64,000 nt of DNA from Lysinibacillus sphaericus. GTDB lineage: Bacteria; Bacillota; Bacilli; Bacillales_A; Planococcaceae. Positions 35,460-45,237 of this stretch are shown here, piece after piece (position 1 is the stretch's first letter; each line of letters begins with the position of its first letter). The notes under the pieces are model-generated. The model was not told where the DNA came from. It searched no databases and was given only the letters and a program-made list of their open reading frames with translations. Position numbers and translations under genes: made by a program. The DNA lies in assembly GCF_001629735.1 (NCBI RefSeq), contig NZ_CP015224.1, positions 744,001 through 808,000 on the forward strand. The letters are read 5' to 3'.

Positions 35460-36047
35460 ATGAAAACATTAATTGTCTATACATATCCAAACCACAAGAG
35501 CTTAAATTATGCATTTTTACAGGAAGTGATGAAGGGTTGTCAAGAGAATCCTGCCATTGATGAGATACAGCTACTAGATTTATATAAAGAAGAATTCGAT
35601 CCGCGTTTAATTTTCCATGAGCATAAACGACGTCGGGATATGTATCGTGATCCGCAATTGGAAAAGTATCGTCAACAGCTGATTTGGGCAGATCAGATTG
35701 TATTTGTCTATCCAATATGGTGGGGGAGACCACCTGCTATGCTGTTAGGCTATTTCGATCAATTGTTTGCATCGAATTTTGCGTATCGAGATACTAAAGG
35801 ATTATTCCCAGAAGGACTCTTGAAAGGGAAGTCGGTTGTATGTGTGTCCACGATGAAGGGACCAACCAATTATCCGCTGCTATGGCTGAATAATGCGCAT
35901 AAAATTTTGATGAAAAGAGCGCTATTTAGTTTTGTGGGAATGAAGAAAGTGAAGTTTTTTGAGTTTGGTAACATGGAAAGTAAAAAAGGGAAGCACCAGC
36001 AAAAGCTGAACAAAGTGTATCAATATTTTAGAAAGGTGGCTTACTAA
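35460..36047 (+). CDS. NAD(P)H quinone oxidoreductase / flavodoxin-like protein
   Basis: 195 residues from ATG 35460 with GGAGG upstream. Flavodoxin-like fold of the KefF/YwrO/MdaB type: TLIVYTYPNHKSLNYAF near the start (FMN phosphate region), DQIVFVYPIWWGRPPAMLLGYFDQLFASNFAY in the middle (flavin/quinone site) and TMKGPTNYPL. Such FMN or FAD enzymes reduce quinones by two electrons. Its regulator is the divergent MarR-type gene. Confidence 0.88.
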   Translation: MKTLIVYTYPNHKSLNYAFLQEVMKGCQENPAIDEIQLLDLYKEEFDPRLIFHEHKRRRDMYRDPQLEKYRQQLIWADQIVFVYPIWWGRPPAMLLGYFDQLFASNFAYRDTKGLFPEGLLKGKSVVCVSTMKGPTNYPLLWLNNAHKILMKRALFSFVGMKKVKFFEFGNMESKKGKHQQKLNKVYQYFRKVAY

Positions 36048-36050
36048 TAA

Positions 36051-36092
36051 AAAAACTCGTGCAGACATCTCTAGTCGTTTGCACGAGTTTTT
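36051..36092. terminator. Bidirectional terminator overlapping the kinase gene end
   Basis: AAAAACTCGTGCA and TGCACGAGTTTTT form a thirteen-pair stem with T runs on both sides. The stop codon of the leftward kinase gene (36071-36073) lies in the loop region, so the last codons of that gene are part of the hairpin. Confidence 0.9.
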
Positions 36093-37144
36093 GTAGTATC
36101 AATGGGCAATGTAATCAAAAAGGCTGTAAATTCACCAAGCTTGCTTTCAACGGTGATGGTCCCGTGATGCATATCAATAATTTTTTTAACGATGGCTAAA
36201 CCAAGCCCACTCCCACCATTTGTAGCTGTCCGTGATTGGTCGGCCTTATAAAATCGTTCAAATATATGCATTTGCTGTTCTTCGGATAGGCCTATGCCAG
36301 TATCTTGGACAATGATGGTAATGGTATTGTCATGCTGCGTCATAGACAAAGTGATTATTCCATTGTCGGGTGTGAATTTAATACTATTCGTTAGCAAATT
36401 CATCCAAACCTGATTCATTAAATCCTCATCTGCGGTAATAGTTATATTGTCTAGCTGGAGATCAAAGTCCAGTTGTTTAGCTACCCAATTAGGTTCAAGA
36501 GCCAGAATGACATTTCGCAATTGTTTATCCAGTCGATAGGTTGTTGTTTCAAATGGATGATGCTGTGATTCTAACGAAGTCAGCTTCAGTAAATTATCAC
36601 TAATCTTGGACAACCGATTACTTTCCAATTCTATAATGTCTAAGTAATGTAGCCGCTTTTCTTCCGGTAGATGTATGTTCTTAAGAGCCTTCGCAAAGCC
36701 ATTAATAGACGTTAAAGGTGATTGGATTTCGTGGGAGACGTTTGAAATAAATTCTTGTCGCATTCTTTCAAGCTCTCCTAATTCAATAGCCATATGATTG
36801 ATGCCATGGATTAATTGACCGAATTGGTCTTCCTCATTGCCTTTTACATCTAATTGGATATTAAAATCTCCTTTCGCCATCTGTCTTAATGCTTCCACAA
36901 TAGCGTCCCAGTAGTTCCGTTGTCGATTGAGCCCAATTAGGAAGATAATAGCGGCCGAACAGGCAAAGAGTACGAAAACACCGAGGACGGTGCCTAATTG
37001 CTGCCAAAAATCATGGGGTTCTGTACCTAACTGACCATACAGCCATTCCATTACATGATAAGAAATAAAAGCAAATAGAGTATTGGTAATGAGAAAGAGG
37101 AATAGAACAAATAGAACTCTGACAAGAAATTTTCGTTTTCTCAT
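36071..37144 (-). CDS. Sensor histidine kinase of two-component system
   Basis: 357 residues: two membrane segments (about 8-30 and 48-70), a short outside loop, a HAMP domain, phosphoacceptor SHEIQSPLTSI (His in HEIQSP), then ATPase boxes NLLTNSIKFTP, DTGIGL and GGSGLGLAIVKKI. A small outside loop suggests sensing in or at the membrane, often antibiotics or envelope stress. Start codon ATG 37144 overlaps the stop of the response regulator gene by four bases. Next upstream is a multidrug-type ABC exporter, likely a target. Confidence 0.92.
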   Translation of the reverse strand: MRKRKFLVRVLFVLFLFLITNTLFAFISYHVMEWLYGQLGTEPHDFWQQLGTVLGVFVLFACSAAIIFLIGLNRQRNYWDAIVEALRQMAKGDFNIQLDVKGNEEDQFGQLIHGINHMAIELGELERMRQEFISNVSHEIQSPLTSINGFAKALKNIHLPEEKRLHYLDIIELESNRLSKISDNLLKLTSLESQHHPFETTTYRLDKQLRNVILALEPNWVAKQLDFDLQLDNITITADEDLMNQVWMNLLTNSIKFTPDNGIITLSMTQHDNTITIIVQDTGIGLSEEQQMHIFERFYKADQSRTATNGGSGLGLAIVKKIIDMHHGTITVESKLGEFTAFLITLPIDTTKTRAND

Positions 37145-37818
37145 GAGGCTAGTTCCAAGCGATAGCCAAGACCGCGAAGAGTGCGGATGACAAAGCCGCT
37201 GATCTCCTGAGGAAAACGCTCACGTATTCTTTTTATATGGACATCTATTGTGCGTTCGTCTCCTTCATAATCATAGCCCCAAATTTCTTCAATCAATTGT
37301 TCGCGTGAAAATGTTTTGCCCACATAGCTCGCTAATGTAAATAGTAGTTCGAATTCCTTTAAACGAAGGACAATGATTTCTCCATTCAGATCCACTTCAT
37401 GTGTATGACGATTGAGTTTAACGTTGCCAACTTCTACTACTTGAGAGAGCGCAATACGATAGCGTTTTAATATCGATTTTACACGTACAATTAGCTCGGC
37501 AGGCTCAAAGGGTTTTACTAAATAGTCATCTGTCCCTAAATGGAAACCCTTGACCTTTTGGGCGGTTTCTCCTTTTGCAGTGAGCATGAGAATAGGGAGG
37601 TCTGTATGATATGAACGAATTTCCTCACATAAAGCCCAACCATCCATATTTGGCATCATAATGTCCATGATAACCATATCAACCTTTTCAGAGGCTAGCT
37701 TGGACAGTGCATCGACACCGTCCGTTGCTTCAATCACCTCGAGACCTTCATTTTGAAGAAATACTCTTACTAATTCTCGAATATGGGCATCATCATCTAC
37801 CATTAATAGTTTGGTCAT
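37141..37818 (-). CDS. OmpR-family response regulator
   Basis: 225 residues: receiver domain with phosphorylation site Asp in MVIMDIMMPNMDG (about residue 53) and the DD pair near the start, then a winged-helix DNA-binding domain with ERTIDVHIKRIRERF and IRTLRGLGYRLE. It is followed with a four-base overlap by the cognate kinase, and preceded by an ABC exporter gene 17 bases upstream, so all three may share a transcript. Confidence 0.95.
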   Translation of the reverse strand: MTKLLMVDDDAHIRELVRVFLQNEGLEVIEATDGVDALSKLASEKVDMVIMDIMMPNMDGWALCEEIRSYHTDLPILMLTAKGETAQKVKGFHLGTDDYLVKPFEPAELIVRVKSILKRYRIALSQVVEVGNVKLNRHTHEVDLNGEIIVLRLKEFELLFTLASYVGKTFSREQLIEEIWGYDYEGDERTIDVHIKRIRERFPQEISGFVIRTLRGLGYRLELAS

Positions 37819-37835
37819 TTAAATAATTCCCTTCG

Positions 37836-39590
37836 TTAGTTCTCTTTAATTCGTAATTGCTGCATGGCAAACTCACGATACATGGCATGCGTCTCAAAGA
37901 GTGTTTCATGTGTGCCACACCCTGTAATCTGTCCTTTTTCTACAAATAGTATTTGATCGGCATCTACTACCGTTGATAGGCGGTGAGCAATGACTAATGT
38001 TGTGCGACCTTGCATTAAATTATCTAACGCTTTTTGTACATATATTTCAGATTTACTATCTAAACTTGATGTAGCTTCATCCAGCATTAAAATTTGCGGG
38101 TTCCGTAATAGCGCTCTCGCAATAGAAATGCGCTGACGTTGCCCTCCTGAAAGCTTGATGCCTCTTTCGCCTACTTCTGTATCAAACTTATCGGGAAGAT
38201 CGTTAATAAATTGATCAGCATAAGCCATTTTGGCCACTCTTTCTAGCTCATCATCCTGTACTTCACGGTCAACACCATAACAAATATTTTCTCGAATCGT
38301 TCCAGACAACAGGGCACTTTCTTGAGCTACATAGCCAATTTGACTACGCCAGGAGTGAAGTGAAAATGTCTCGATGGGCGTTTTTCCTAGCGTAATAGTA
38401 CCGCTAGTTGGTTGGTAATACCGTTCTAATAGAGAGAATGTAGTTGTTTTACCCCCACCACTTGGACCTACAATGGCCGTTACTTTGCCAGGCTCTATTG
38501 TGAAGGTTATATTGGATAAAATCGGATCCTCACCGTATGAAAAGTCAACATTGTTAACATAAATAGGCTGATCTATTTTATTAACTGTGATGCCTTCTTC
38601 GATATGCTCCTCTTCATGCTCCAATAAAGCACTAATACGTTCAGTGGCACCCATTGCTTTTTGAAGTTGAGTAAAGAACATGGTCAATTGTGTCATGGGC
38701 ATGATGATTTGGATTAAATATAAAATAAAAGCCACCATATCACCAGCAGTCAGTTCACCAGAGGAAACACGAACGCCTCCATAGCCAATAATAGCAACTA
38801 GAACCGACATCAGAACGAATGAAATTAATGGTGAAATAAGTGCATGGATTTTAGCCTCTTTTAAACCAAAGTTAAAGAGATTCGTAATGCCCTTTTTCCC
38901 ACGCTCATATTCTACTTGCTCCGCATTAGAAGCTTTAACTAAGCGTGTTTCAGGTAAAACTTGATTTAATACCGAAGTAAACTTAGCAGTTTCGTCTTGC
39001 ATCCCTTTCGAAATCACAAACATGCGTTTTCCTAGTAGCATTAAAATAACCATCGCTAGGGGCACAGCGATTAACATCACTAATGTCATTTTCCAATCTA
39101 AAAATAAAAGAATAATAATGGAGCCGATGATGGAAATAACACCCGATAAACAGTTTGCTAGATGCTCTGTAATGAGCTCTTTAACGACTGCTGTATCATT
39201 TGTTACACGACTTAATGTTTCACCTGTATCGTTTTCGTCATAATAGGGGATAGGTAAATGCAGCAGCTTGCGCCAAAGTTGATCACGTAATTTTGCCACT
39301 ACATGATGACCTACACGATTCAAATAATAGATCGATAATCCACTTGCAATGGCTTGAGCGATAAAAGCAATACCAAGCAAAATGATTTGCCAATAATTAA
39401 GCGATTCTAATGAAAAGCCGTCCACTAATTGTTTTGTAAATAATGGGACGATAAAACCTACGCCCGTAGTCGCTAAACTCATAATTAAAGCGATAACTAG
39501 GAGCCAAATAGGTGGTTCAGCTCGTTTTACTAATTGTATAAATCGTCGCCAATCTGGTTTTTTTGTAGTTTCTTTTGATGTTTCTTGCAA
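37836..39590 (-). CDS. Half-size multidrug ABC exporter, BmrA-like
   Basis: 584 residues: six membrane segments in the first 330 residues, then an ATPase with Walker [11 protein letters not shown] loop, signature [16 protein letters not shown], Walker [13 protein letters not shown] and the switch histidine in IAHRLSTV. It forms a homodimeric exporter like BmrA of Bacillus, with broad drug or lipid specificity. The start is TTG 39590 with AAGGAGG nine bases upstream. Its gene lies upstream of a two-component system with a small intramembrane-type sensor, a usual arrangement for antimicrobial-peptide or drug defence. Confidence 0.93.
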   Translation of the reverse strand: MQETSKETTKKPDWRRFIQLVKRAEPPIWLLVIALIMSLATTGVGFIVPLFTKQLVDGFSLESLNYWQIILLGIAFIAQAIASGLSIYYLNRVGHHVVAKLRDQLWRKLLHLPIPYYDENDTGETLSRVTNDTAVVKELITEHLANCLSGVISIIGSIIILLFLDWKMTLVMLIAVPLAMVILMLLGKRMFVISKGMQDETAKFTSVLNQVLPETRLVKASNAEQVEYERGKKGITNLFNFGLKEAKIHALISPLISFVLMSVLVAIIGYGGVRVSSGELTAGDMVAFILYLIQIIMPMTQLTMFFTQLQKAMGATERISALLEHEEEHIEEGITVNKIDQPIYVNNVDFSYGEDPILSNITFTIEPGKVTAIVGPSGGGKTTTFSLLERYYQPTSGTITLGKTPIETFSLHSWRSQIGYVAQESALLSGTIRENICYGVDREVQDDELERVAKMAYADQFINDLPDKFDTEVGERGIKLSGGQRQRISIARALLRNPQILMLDEATSSLDSKSEIYVQKALDNLMQGRTTLVIAHRLSTVVDADQILFVEKGQITGCGTHETLFETHAMYREFAMQQLRIKEN

Positions 39591-39686
39591 AGCAATAAGC
39601 CTCCTTCAATGTCTTCAAACAACGTAAATCGTTCCTATGGCTTTTACTATAGCACGCGTTTATGAACTGAATGTGAAATGAAATAA

Positions 39687-39714
39687 AAGGTGATGTTCAA
39701 ATCATCATCACCTT
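39687..39714 (-). terminator. Hairpin with T-rich tail upstream of the ABC exporter
   Basis: AAGGTGATG and CATCACCTT pair around a ten-base loop; on the leftward strand TTTTATTTC follows. It lies about 100 bases upstream of the exporter start, so it could be an attenuator or the end of a lost gene. Confidence 0.45.
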
Positions 39715-40121
39715 CAACATAGGGCTAGTGAGCGAGGCATAGATGTTTTAGAAGAAGCGGTTTTAAGATCAGCTTTAAACAACTAGCATTATACGGGACT
39801 AAGTTTTATCAGGAAGTTTAAAATATAAAAGAGTGTTTTGCAATAGGGGAAGCCTGATATAAAAATTATTGGTGGAATAATAGTGGCTATGCCTAGTAAT
39901 TAAAGGTGTTTTCTCTTGAGTATCCGATCAAGAAGATTAAGATATATTTCAAGAGGTGAATATCAGAAATCTATTAAACAAGATAATACCATTTATAGAA
40001 GTCTAAGCTTCATTGTTCAGTTAGACTTCCTTTTTTTCATACTATGCTTGATCGGCAAGGGGCCAAGTTTGCGGGTTATATTTATCGGAATGAAACAGGC
40101 AACAAAATAACGTTTCCTGTT
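39715..40121. other. Gene-poor intergenic region
   Basis: About 400 bases with no convincing gene. A weak stretch near 39730-39780 reads SERGIDVLEEAVLRSALNN but lacks a start and ribosome site, so it is probably debris. Confidence 0.35.
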
Positions 40122-40577
40122 TTAGAAATTATTCACTTGCTTATATAGAGTAGGTTTATCGAATGAAACAATATCAATTATATGGTCTAAACAAACAATC
40201 TGATAATGGAATAGCTCTTTATAGGAGTATATATCTAAAGCTATAGTCCCTTTGCTTATAAAATCTAAATAAGCTGATTTTGTAAATAAACGTACGGAAT
40301 TACCTATGAATTCATCCTCCTGACTTACAAAATGAAATGACTCATCATAAATAGAATAGGATACATAAGAATCGAATTCTATATCTATGACTGGGAGGGT
40401 CGTATCAATTTCAATAGGATAGACATCGTTAAATGTAAATTCATCAAAGCTTACATCATCACTTTTAGAACTAATGGCAGCTCGTTTAATAGATATTCTC
40501 AAAGAGTTTGTCCCTGGCTCTACTAAATTATCTAAAAACAAATAACCTTTCCATTGCATTAAATCTTCATAGCTCAT
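40122..40577 (-). CDS. Hypothetical acidic protein
   Basis: 151 residues from ATG 40577 with GAAGGGTGA upstream. It is acidic and rich in aromatic residues, with a beta-like pattern (IDIEFDSYVSYSIYDESFHFVSQEDEF), no membrane segment and no signal peptide. Size and composition resemble small immunity-like proteins, but no toxin gene is adjacent and I recognise no family. Its lone position in a gene-poor, AT-rich gap suggests horizontal arrival. Function unknown. Confidence 0.6.
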   Translation of the reverse strand: MSYEDLMQWKGYLFLDNLVEPGTNSLRISIKRAAISSKSDDVSFDEFTFNDVYPIEIDTTLPVIDIEFDSYVSYSIYDESFHFVSQEDEFIGNSVRLFTKSAYLDFISKGTIALDIYSYKELFHYQIVCLDHIIDIVSFDKPTLYKQVNNF

Positions 40578-40813
40578 AAAATCACCCTTCCAAATTTACA
40601 ATAGAGCTTTATGGTCATTCTATCGATAGGGTTTTATAATGTCAATTAAAAAACAAAGTGTATAAGAATAAAAATTTATTGTTTTTCGATAAAAAATGAT
40701 TGACTTAAAATATATCCGTGATGTATCCTATTAACGAAATCATAGGATGATTGCGGTAAAGGTTAAAAAAAGTTTTGTACAGGAATATTAGTAATTTAAG
40801 GAGAGTTATAATA

Positions 40814-41026
40814 ATGAAAAAATACATTTTAGCTTCAACCCCATTTATTTTAGGGTTACTTAGTTTTTTGATCTTTATGATAAAAGGAAGTAGTGTAGCA
40901 TCAGATGGCACACTAGAGGAGCCATTCTTTTTAATTCCTATTGGATTTTTATTATTATTTATTGGGGTAGTTTGTGTAGTAGGGCTAGCATTAATTTCAC
41001 TAATAAAGAAAACTCAACATATTTAA
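40814..41026 (+). CDS. Small two-span membrane protein, DUF3955-like
   Basis: 70 residues from ATG 40814 with AAGGAGAG upstream; an in-frame start further up has no site. Two hydrophobic segments (about 5-24 and 41-62) are linked by GSSVASDGTLEEPFFLIPIGF, the signature of a small Firmicute family I associate with DUF3955. Function unknown. It stands alone. Confidence 0.7.
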   Translation: MKKYILASTPFILGLLSFLIFMIKGSSVASDGTLEEPFFLIPIGFLLLFIGVVCVVGLALISLIKKTQHI

Positions 41027-41403
41027 ATATTTGGTTATATAGTAGAAACAAGGACCGTTCTTTTCATCAAAAATTTCCACGGGTAAATCATAAAATCCTT
41101 GCTTCTATTGATATCATGAAGCAGGTGAATAGGGACGAATGTTTTCTAGTTCGTGCGAATATAGGGGCTACGGGCAGCCGTATCTATTAATTCAGCAAAT
41201 GAATGATTCGTAATTGCGTATCATTCGTATGATAGATGCTACTCCTAGTCTAAGTGCGTTTCATTATTTACCGAGTGAACCGCTATGTAAGTCATGCCAT
41301 GACAGCTTTTATTGACCAAATAAACATTTAGTCAACAGAGGAATTTTGAAAAATTATTAAAATAAGTTCCTTTTTTTGGAGAGTTCCCATATACTAATCA
41401 TAA

Positions 41404-41416
41404 ACCGACAGTCGGT
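41404..41416. promoter_or_regulatory. Operator-like palindrome 1 upstream of the MFS gene
   Basis: ACCGACAGTCGGT is a perfect 13-bp palindrome around a central A. GACAGTCGGTCTAA recurs exactly at 41496-41509. Such sites are typical of TetR-family repressors, but no such gene is adjacent. Confidence 0.6.
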
Positions 41417-41420
41417 CTAA

Positions 41421-41479
41421 AAGTGTGGTATAAGTTTTAGTCACAACCAAAATCTAAACTTATCACTACACTTTTTTTA
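41421..41479 (+). terminator. Terminator-like hairpin between the two operator sites
   Basis: AAGTGTGGTATAAGTTTTAG pairs, with small bulges, with CTAAACTTATCACTACACTT and is followed by TTTTTT. Transcripts starting near the first operator would stop here before the MFS gene. Confidence 0.65.
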
Positions 41480-41494
41480 TACAAAAACAATGAC

Positions 41495-41507
41495 AGACAG
41501 TCGGTCT
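41495..41507. promoter_or_regulatory. Operator-like site 2 upstream of the MFS gene
   Basis: AGACAGTCGGTCT is an imperfect palindrome sharing GACAGTCGGTCTAA with site 1, 20 bases before the MFS start codon and overlapping the likely promoter end. Confidence 0.55.
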
Positions 41508-41527
41508 AATTAGGGGGGAGTCATTAC

Positions 41528-42775
41528 ATGGAAACATACGTAAAAGGTAAAGGATTTTCAAAAGATTTTAAAATCCTTGTATTTGGGCAGATTATCTCTA
41601 TTTTAGGTTCTGCCTTATTAAGATTTGCACTATCCCTTTTTGTTTTAGATGTGACGGGTAGGGCAGACCTTTTTGCCGTCCTTTTTGCTATTTCAAGCAT
41701 ACCTATACTTCTCACGCCATTCGGAGGTGCCCTTGCCGATCGTTTTAATCGACGTCATTTAATGGTGTTATTTGATGCCATTAGTTGTGTCGTTGTATTG
41801 ATTTTCTATATTACATTGTGGACAGAATATCATTCAGTTCTAGGGATAGGGGTAGTTATGGTGCTCCTGTCCATCATTAGCGCTATGTATTCACCAGCGG
41901 TAATAGCTAGTATTCCATTATTAGTAAAAGAACAGCACCTTGAGCAGGCAAATGGGATTGTGAATGGGGTGCAAGCTTTAGCTGGTGTGGCTGCACCTGT
42001 CCTAGGAGGAATACTTTATGGAATGCTTGGCATCAAAATTCTTGTCCTAGTAAGTGGGCTATTATTTTTCTTTACAGCAATTGTAGAAATGTTTTTGACC
42101 ATCCCTTTTGAGAAACGGGATGACGATGGACAATTAGTTTTGACTTTATTCAAGGATATAAAAGAGGGATTTAAATATGTTGTGAAGCAATCCTTTATTT
42201 TAAAATGCACGATACTGGCGGCTTTCTTAAATTTATTATTTACACCGCTCTTTATCGTAGGAGTCCCCATCATCCTTCGTGTCACATTAAATGTTAGTGA
42301 TTCATTATACGGAATAGGGATGGGTATGATTGATTTAGCAACCATATTTGGAGCATTAACGATGGGCTATTTTGCTAAAAAGCTAAAAATTAGTAGGCTA
42401 TATGTTTGGGTATTGCTAACTGCTATTTTGGTCATTCCTATGGCTATAGCCGTTATTCCACCAATGCTTCAAATAGGCTATTATGCTTCATACTTATTAT
42501 TTATTGGCTCTGCACTTGTCATGGCAATGATGATGACTATTATTTCAATTTACGTAATGACCCTTGTGCAAAAGGAAACACCCAATGAAAATTTAGGTAA
42601 GGTTATGGCTATTATGATGGCTGTTTCACAATGTATGGCCCCCATTGGGCAAATGGGATATGGCCTATTGTTTGAGACCTTTCGCGTCAACATCTTTATA
42701 CCGATTCTAATGATTTGTATGATGATGCTGCTATTAGCGCTCCTCACGAATAGATTATGGCGTGTACACACTTGA
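41528..42775 (+). CDS. MFS drug exporter, MefA-like
   Basis: 415 residues with twelve predicted spans and no large soluble domain. The loop motif GGALADRFNRRHLMV after span 2 is the MFS motif A. Overall pattern resembles the MFS_3/MefA group (macrolide and other drug efflux, enterobactin exporter EntS). GGGGGGAG precedes ATG 41528. Twin operator-like sites with a hairpin between them lie upstream. Substrate unknown. Confidence 0.85.
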   Translation: METYVKGKGFSKDFKILVFGQIISILGSALLRFALSLFVLDVTGRADLFAVLFAISSIPILLTPFGGALADRFNRRHLMVLFDAISCVVVLIFYITLWTEYHSVLGIGVVMVLLSIISAMYSPAVIASIPLLVKEQHLEQANGIVNGVQALAGVAAPVLGGILYGMLGIKILVLVSGLLFFFTAIVEMFLTIPFEKRDDDGQLVLTLFKDIKEGFKYVVKQSFILKCTILAAFLNLLFTPLFIVGVPIILRVTLNVSDSLYGIGMGMIDLATIFGALTMGYFAKKLKISRLYVWVLLTAILVIPMAIAVIPPMLQIGYYASYLLFIGSALVMAMMMTIISIYVMTLVQKETPNENLGKVMAIMMAVSQCMAPIGQMGYGLLFETFRVNIFIPILMICMMMLLLALLTNRLWRVHT

Positions 42776-42783
42776 AAACAAAA

Positions 42784-42808
42784 AAACTACCGCTTACACG
42801 GTAGTTTC
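42784..42808 (+). terminator. Terminator after the MFS gene
   Basis: AACTACCG and CGGTAGTT pair around CTTACA, ten bases after the stop. A second hairpin with TTTTTT follows at once in the repeat copy. Confidence 0.75.
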
Positions 42809-43035
42809 AGACTGTGGACAAACTCAATGAATTTCGAGTTTGCTTACAGTCTTTTTTCTTTACAGTAAAATAAAGTAAAACCGTTGATTTCCTTTACGGC
42901 CGGGGGCGAGCTGCTTCCCAAGCTTCGTTGCTGCCGCTTCACTTTCGTACAGAACACATCCACTCCATCCAGCATCTCGACTTTCTAGCTTTTCCTGCAA
43001 GAGTCGCCACCCTTCGTTCCCATCAACCTCTACAT
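42807..43035. repeat. Interspersed repeat, copy B
   Basis: Starts TTCAGACTGTGGACAAACTC with the terminator-like hairpin (ACTGTGGACAAACTC with GAGTTTGCTTACAGT, then TTTTTT), shares AAAATAAAGTAAAACCGTTGATTTC, GGCGAGCTGCTTCCC, ATCTCGACTTTC, GAGTCGCC and CGTTCCCATCAAC with copy A in the same order, and has an extra segment in the middle. Noncoding. Confidence 0.9.
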
Positions 43036-43102
43036 AAAAACTCCTTATTCCTACATATATCTATCCTTTTGTAGAAAACCTCTACTTTTCAATGGTTAGT
43101 GA

Positions 43103-44950
43103 CTAAAATCTTCTATGTCCACGTCGTCTTGGCCTACTCGTACCCGCAGGTGTGGACTTAGTTGGGAAAAGCAAAATGGGCCTGTGTTGAACATTATTTC
43201 CGATATGCACAGACTCCTCTACTAATGATTCCTTTATTTCCTCTTCCTCTGTGGAAGGAATTTGAGAAGTATTTAATAATGGTACGGGTGACTCATTATG
43301 ATGTGTCGTACTAGTATTTGTTGTAGGTGTAGAAGTGGTAGTAGTAGTAACCTCCTGATGGGATGACGGCTCTATTTCAGCATGAGGCTGTTGAACAGCA
43401 TGGACATCTTTCATCACAAGAATAGGTCGCATCATATCATGGTCTTCGTGCTCAAGGAAGTGACAATGCCACATGTAATTCCCCACATGATCCTTCCAAT
43501 GCATAATAATTTTCGTAATTTTGCCCGCATCTACTTTCACTGTATCTTTCCAACCACGCTCATAGTCCCGTGGTTCCTCAGGGGGGCCTGTAAATGATAC
43601 TATTCCCTCATTTTGATAGAGGTCTAAATCAAATGGGCGACGTTCAAGAATTTTAAATTGAATGAGATGCAAATGAATAGGATGAATAAAAGGCGTTGTA
43701 TTAATAAAACTCCAAATTTCAATACTATCTAAAGAAGGTTTTTCTGTCGCTGGGTCATGGTACATTCGATTGTTCAACAACAACATAGGTCTTCCGAATT
43801 CATCAGTTGTTGCCGTCAATGGTAATTGTCTTTCAATATGTGCATGATGTGGGTGTAAATCCATTGTGACTGCCAGCCTCTCTGGAACTTCACTCGTATC
43901 TTCATATTTTAAGGGAAGTGATACTCTAAATTGCATAATGACGTTCGTATGCTCATCGATAAAATCTGTATCGGTGTTAAGTAAGGTGATTTCCTGACCC
44001 TCACAAGCTGAAAAATCGATGATGACATCTGTGCGTTCAGCAGGTAGTAACTCTACAGATTGAATCGCTTGTGGGGTTGATAAAAAACCGCCATCTGTCC
44101 CTATTTGTATCATAGACTGCTCATTTGACAAGCTGATGACATAGCCTCTTCGATTGGAGCCATTGAGGAACCGGAATCTATATTTACGTGGCTCGACGTC
44201 TAAATAGGGCCATAGCTTGCCGTTGACAACAATCGTATTACCTACGAAACCTGGAGTAATGGACGGATGTACAGTAACTGGAAATGGTGGCTCATCAGGA
44301 TAAAAAAGGGAGCCATCCTCATTAAATGATTTATCTTGAATTAAAATAGGATATTCGTATTCACCACATGGCAAATTAGAACGTTCCTCAAGAGCATCTC
44401 TAAGTAAATAAAAACCTGCCAAGCCAGCATAGACATTAAGGCGTGTTAAAGCCATAGCATGGTCATGGTACCACATTGTAGTACCAGGCTGGTGGTTCGT
44501 ATATTCATGAATTTCTTTATTGAATTTTGGACCGGTATGTCGATAATCTCTTGTGTACCATGCCTCAGGATGACCGTCGCTCTCCCAATCCACATTGGCA
44601 CCATGTAAGTGAGTGACAGTTCTTACCTCTTGGGAATCGTTGGCGGCATGAAGTGTAAAATCCACTGGTAAAAAATGCTGTAGTGGTAATTGATTTTTAT
44701 ATTTGACATAAATGGTTTTATCTTTCGTCGCTTCTATAGTGGGTCCTGGATAAAGGCCGTTGTACCCCCATATTAATGTATTAGGAAAATGCTTGTGAAA
44801 GCGGTGCTCGCCCTCCATCATGACTAGCTCGTAATAATCATGTTTCTTTTGTCCTCTACAGTATTTTGGTTTTGCGGTCACCGGCTTCTGTAGAGCATCT
44901 ACAAATTTTGGAATGGTAGCTGGGTCAGAAGGGTTAATTGGTAAACTCAA
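43103..44950 (-). CDS. cotA: Spore coat laccase, CotA-like multicopper oxidase
   Basis: 615 residues, start TTG 44950 with AAAGGGA upstream. Cupredoxin domains with all copper motifs: HLHGANVDWESDG and MWYHDHAMALTR (about 115-165), then HPIHLHLIQF and WHCHFLEHEDHDMMRP near 420 and 495. The type-1 axial Met is in the last motif. CotA oxidises phenols and pigment precursors in the outer spore coat. It is about 100 residues longer than Bacillus CotA because of a Thr/Ser/Pro/His-rich tail (TTTTTSTPTTNTS) ending in RRRGHRRF; such a tail may serve in coat attachment. No signal peptide, as in CotA. Confidence 0.94.
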   Translation of the reverse strand: MSLPINPSDPATIPKFVDALQKPVTAKPKYCRGQKKHDYYELVMMEGEHRFHKHFPNTLIWGYNGLYPGPTIEATKDKTIYVKYKNQLPLQHFLPVDFTLHAANDSQEVRTVTHLHGANVDWESDGHPEAWYTRDYRHTGPKFNKEIHEYTNHQPGTTMWYHDHAMALTRLNVYAGLAGFYLLRDALEERSNLPCGEYEYPILIQDKSFNEDGSLFYPDEPPFPVTVHPSITPGFVGNTIVVNGKLWPYLDVEPRKYRFRFLNGSNRRGYVISLSNEQSMIQIGTDGGFLSTPQAIQSVELLPAERTDVIIDFSACEGQEITLLNTDTDFIDEHTNVIMQFRVSLPLKYEDTSEVPERLAVTMDLHPHHAHIERQLPLTATTDEFGRPMLLLNNRMYHDPATEKPSLDSIEIWSFINTTPFIHPIHLHLIQFKILERRPFDLDLYQNEGIVSFTGPPEEPRDYERGWKDTVKVDAGKITKIIMHWKDHVGNYMWHCHFLEHEDHDMMRPILVMKDVHAVQQPHAEIEPSSHQEVTTTTTSTPTTNTSTTHHNESPVPLLNTSQIPSTEEEEIKESLVEESVHIGNNVQHRPILLFPTKSTPAGTSRPRRRGHRRF

Positions 44951-45237
44951 AACATCACATCCCTTTTCAATGTCTTTAAATGCCTAGTTATCACATCATA
45001 TGGGTAAAAACAACAGTTGACTGGGACAAAAATGGAGAAAAATGTGTAATGGTATAAAAATTTAATGGAAGGGGAAAACAAAAGGACATTCAATAGCTGT
45101 CTTATAAAAGTTTTTTTTGAAATCGAGGTAATAGTTGGGATATTGCTAAAAAGTCGAACGAAGTGAATGAATATGTCTTATAATTGTTACAGAACAAAGT
45201 GAAGGATTAAATAGGGGCTTGGAAAAGTGGTGAGACA

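Larger units (their letters stand above)
41027..41527. other. Intergenic region with remnants and the MFS control region
   Basis: The first part shows short broken frames (HKILASIDIMKQVNRDECFLVRAN, then GYGQPYLLIQQMNDS) that may be debris of one gene, not identified. The last 125 bases hold two operator-like sites flanking a terminator hairpin (listed separately). Confidence 0.4.
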
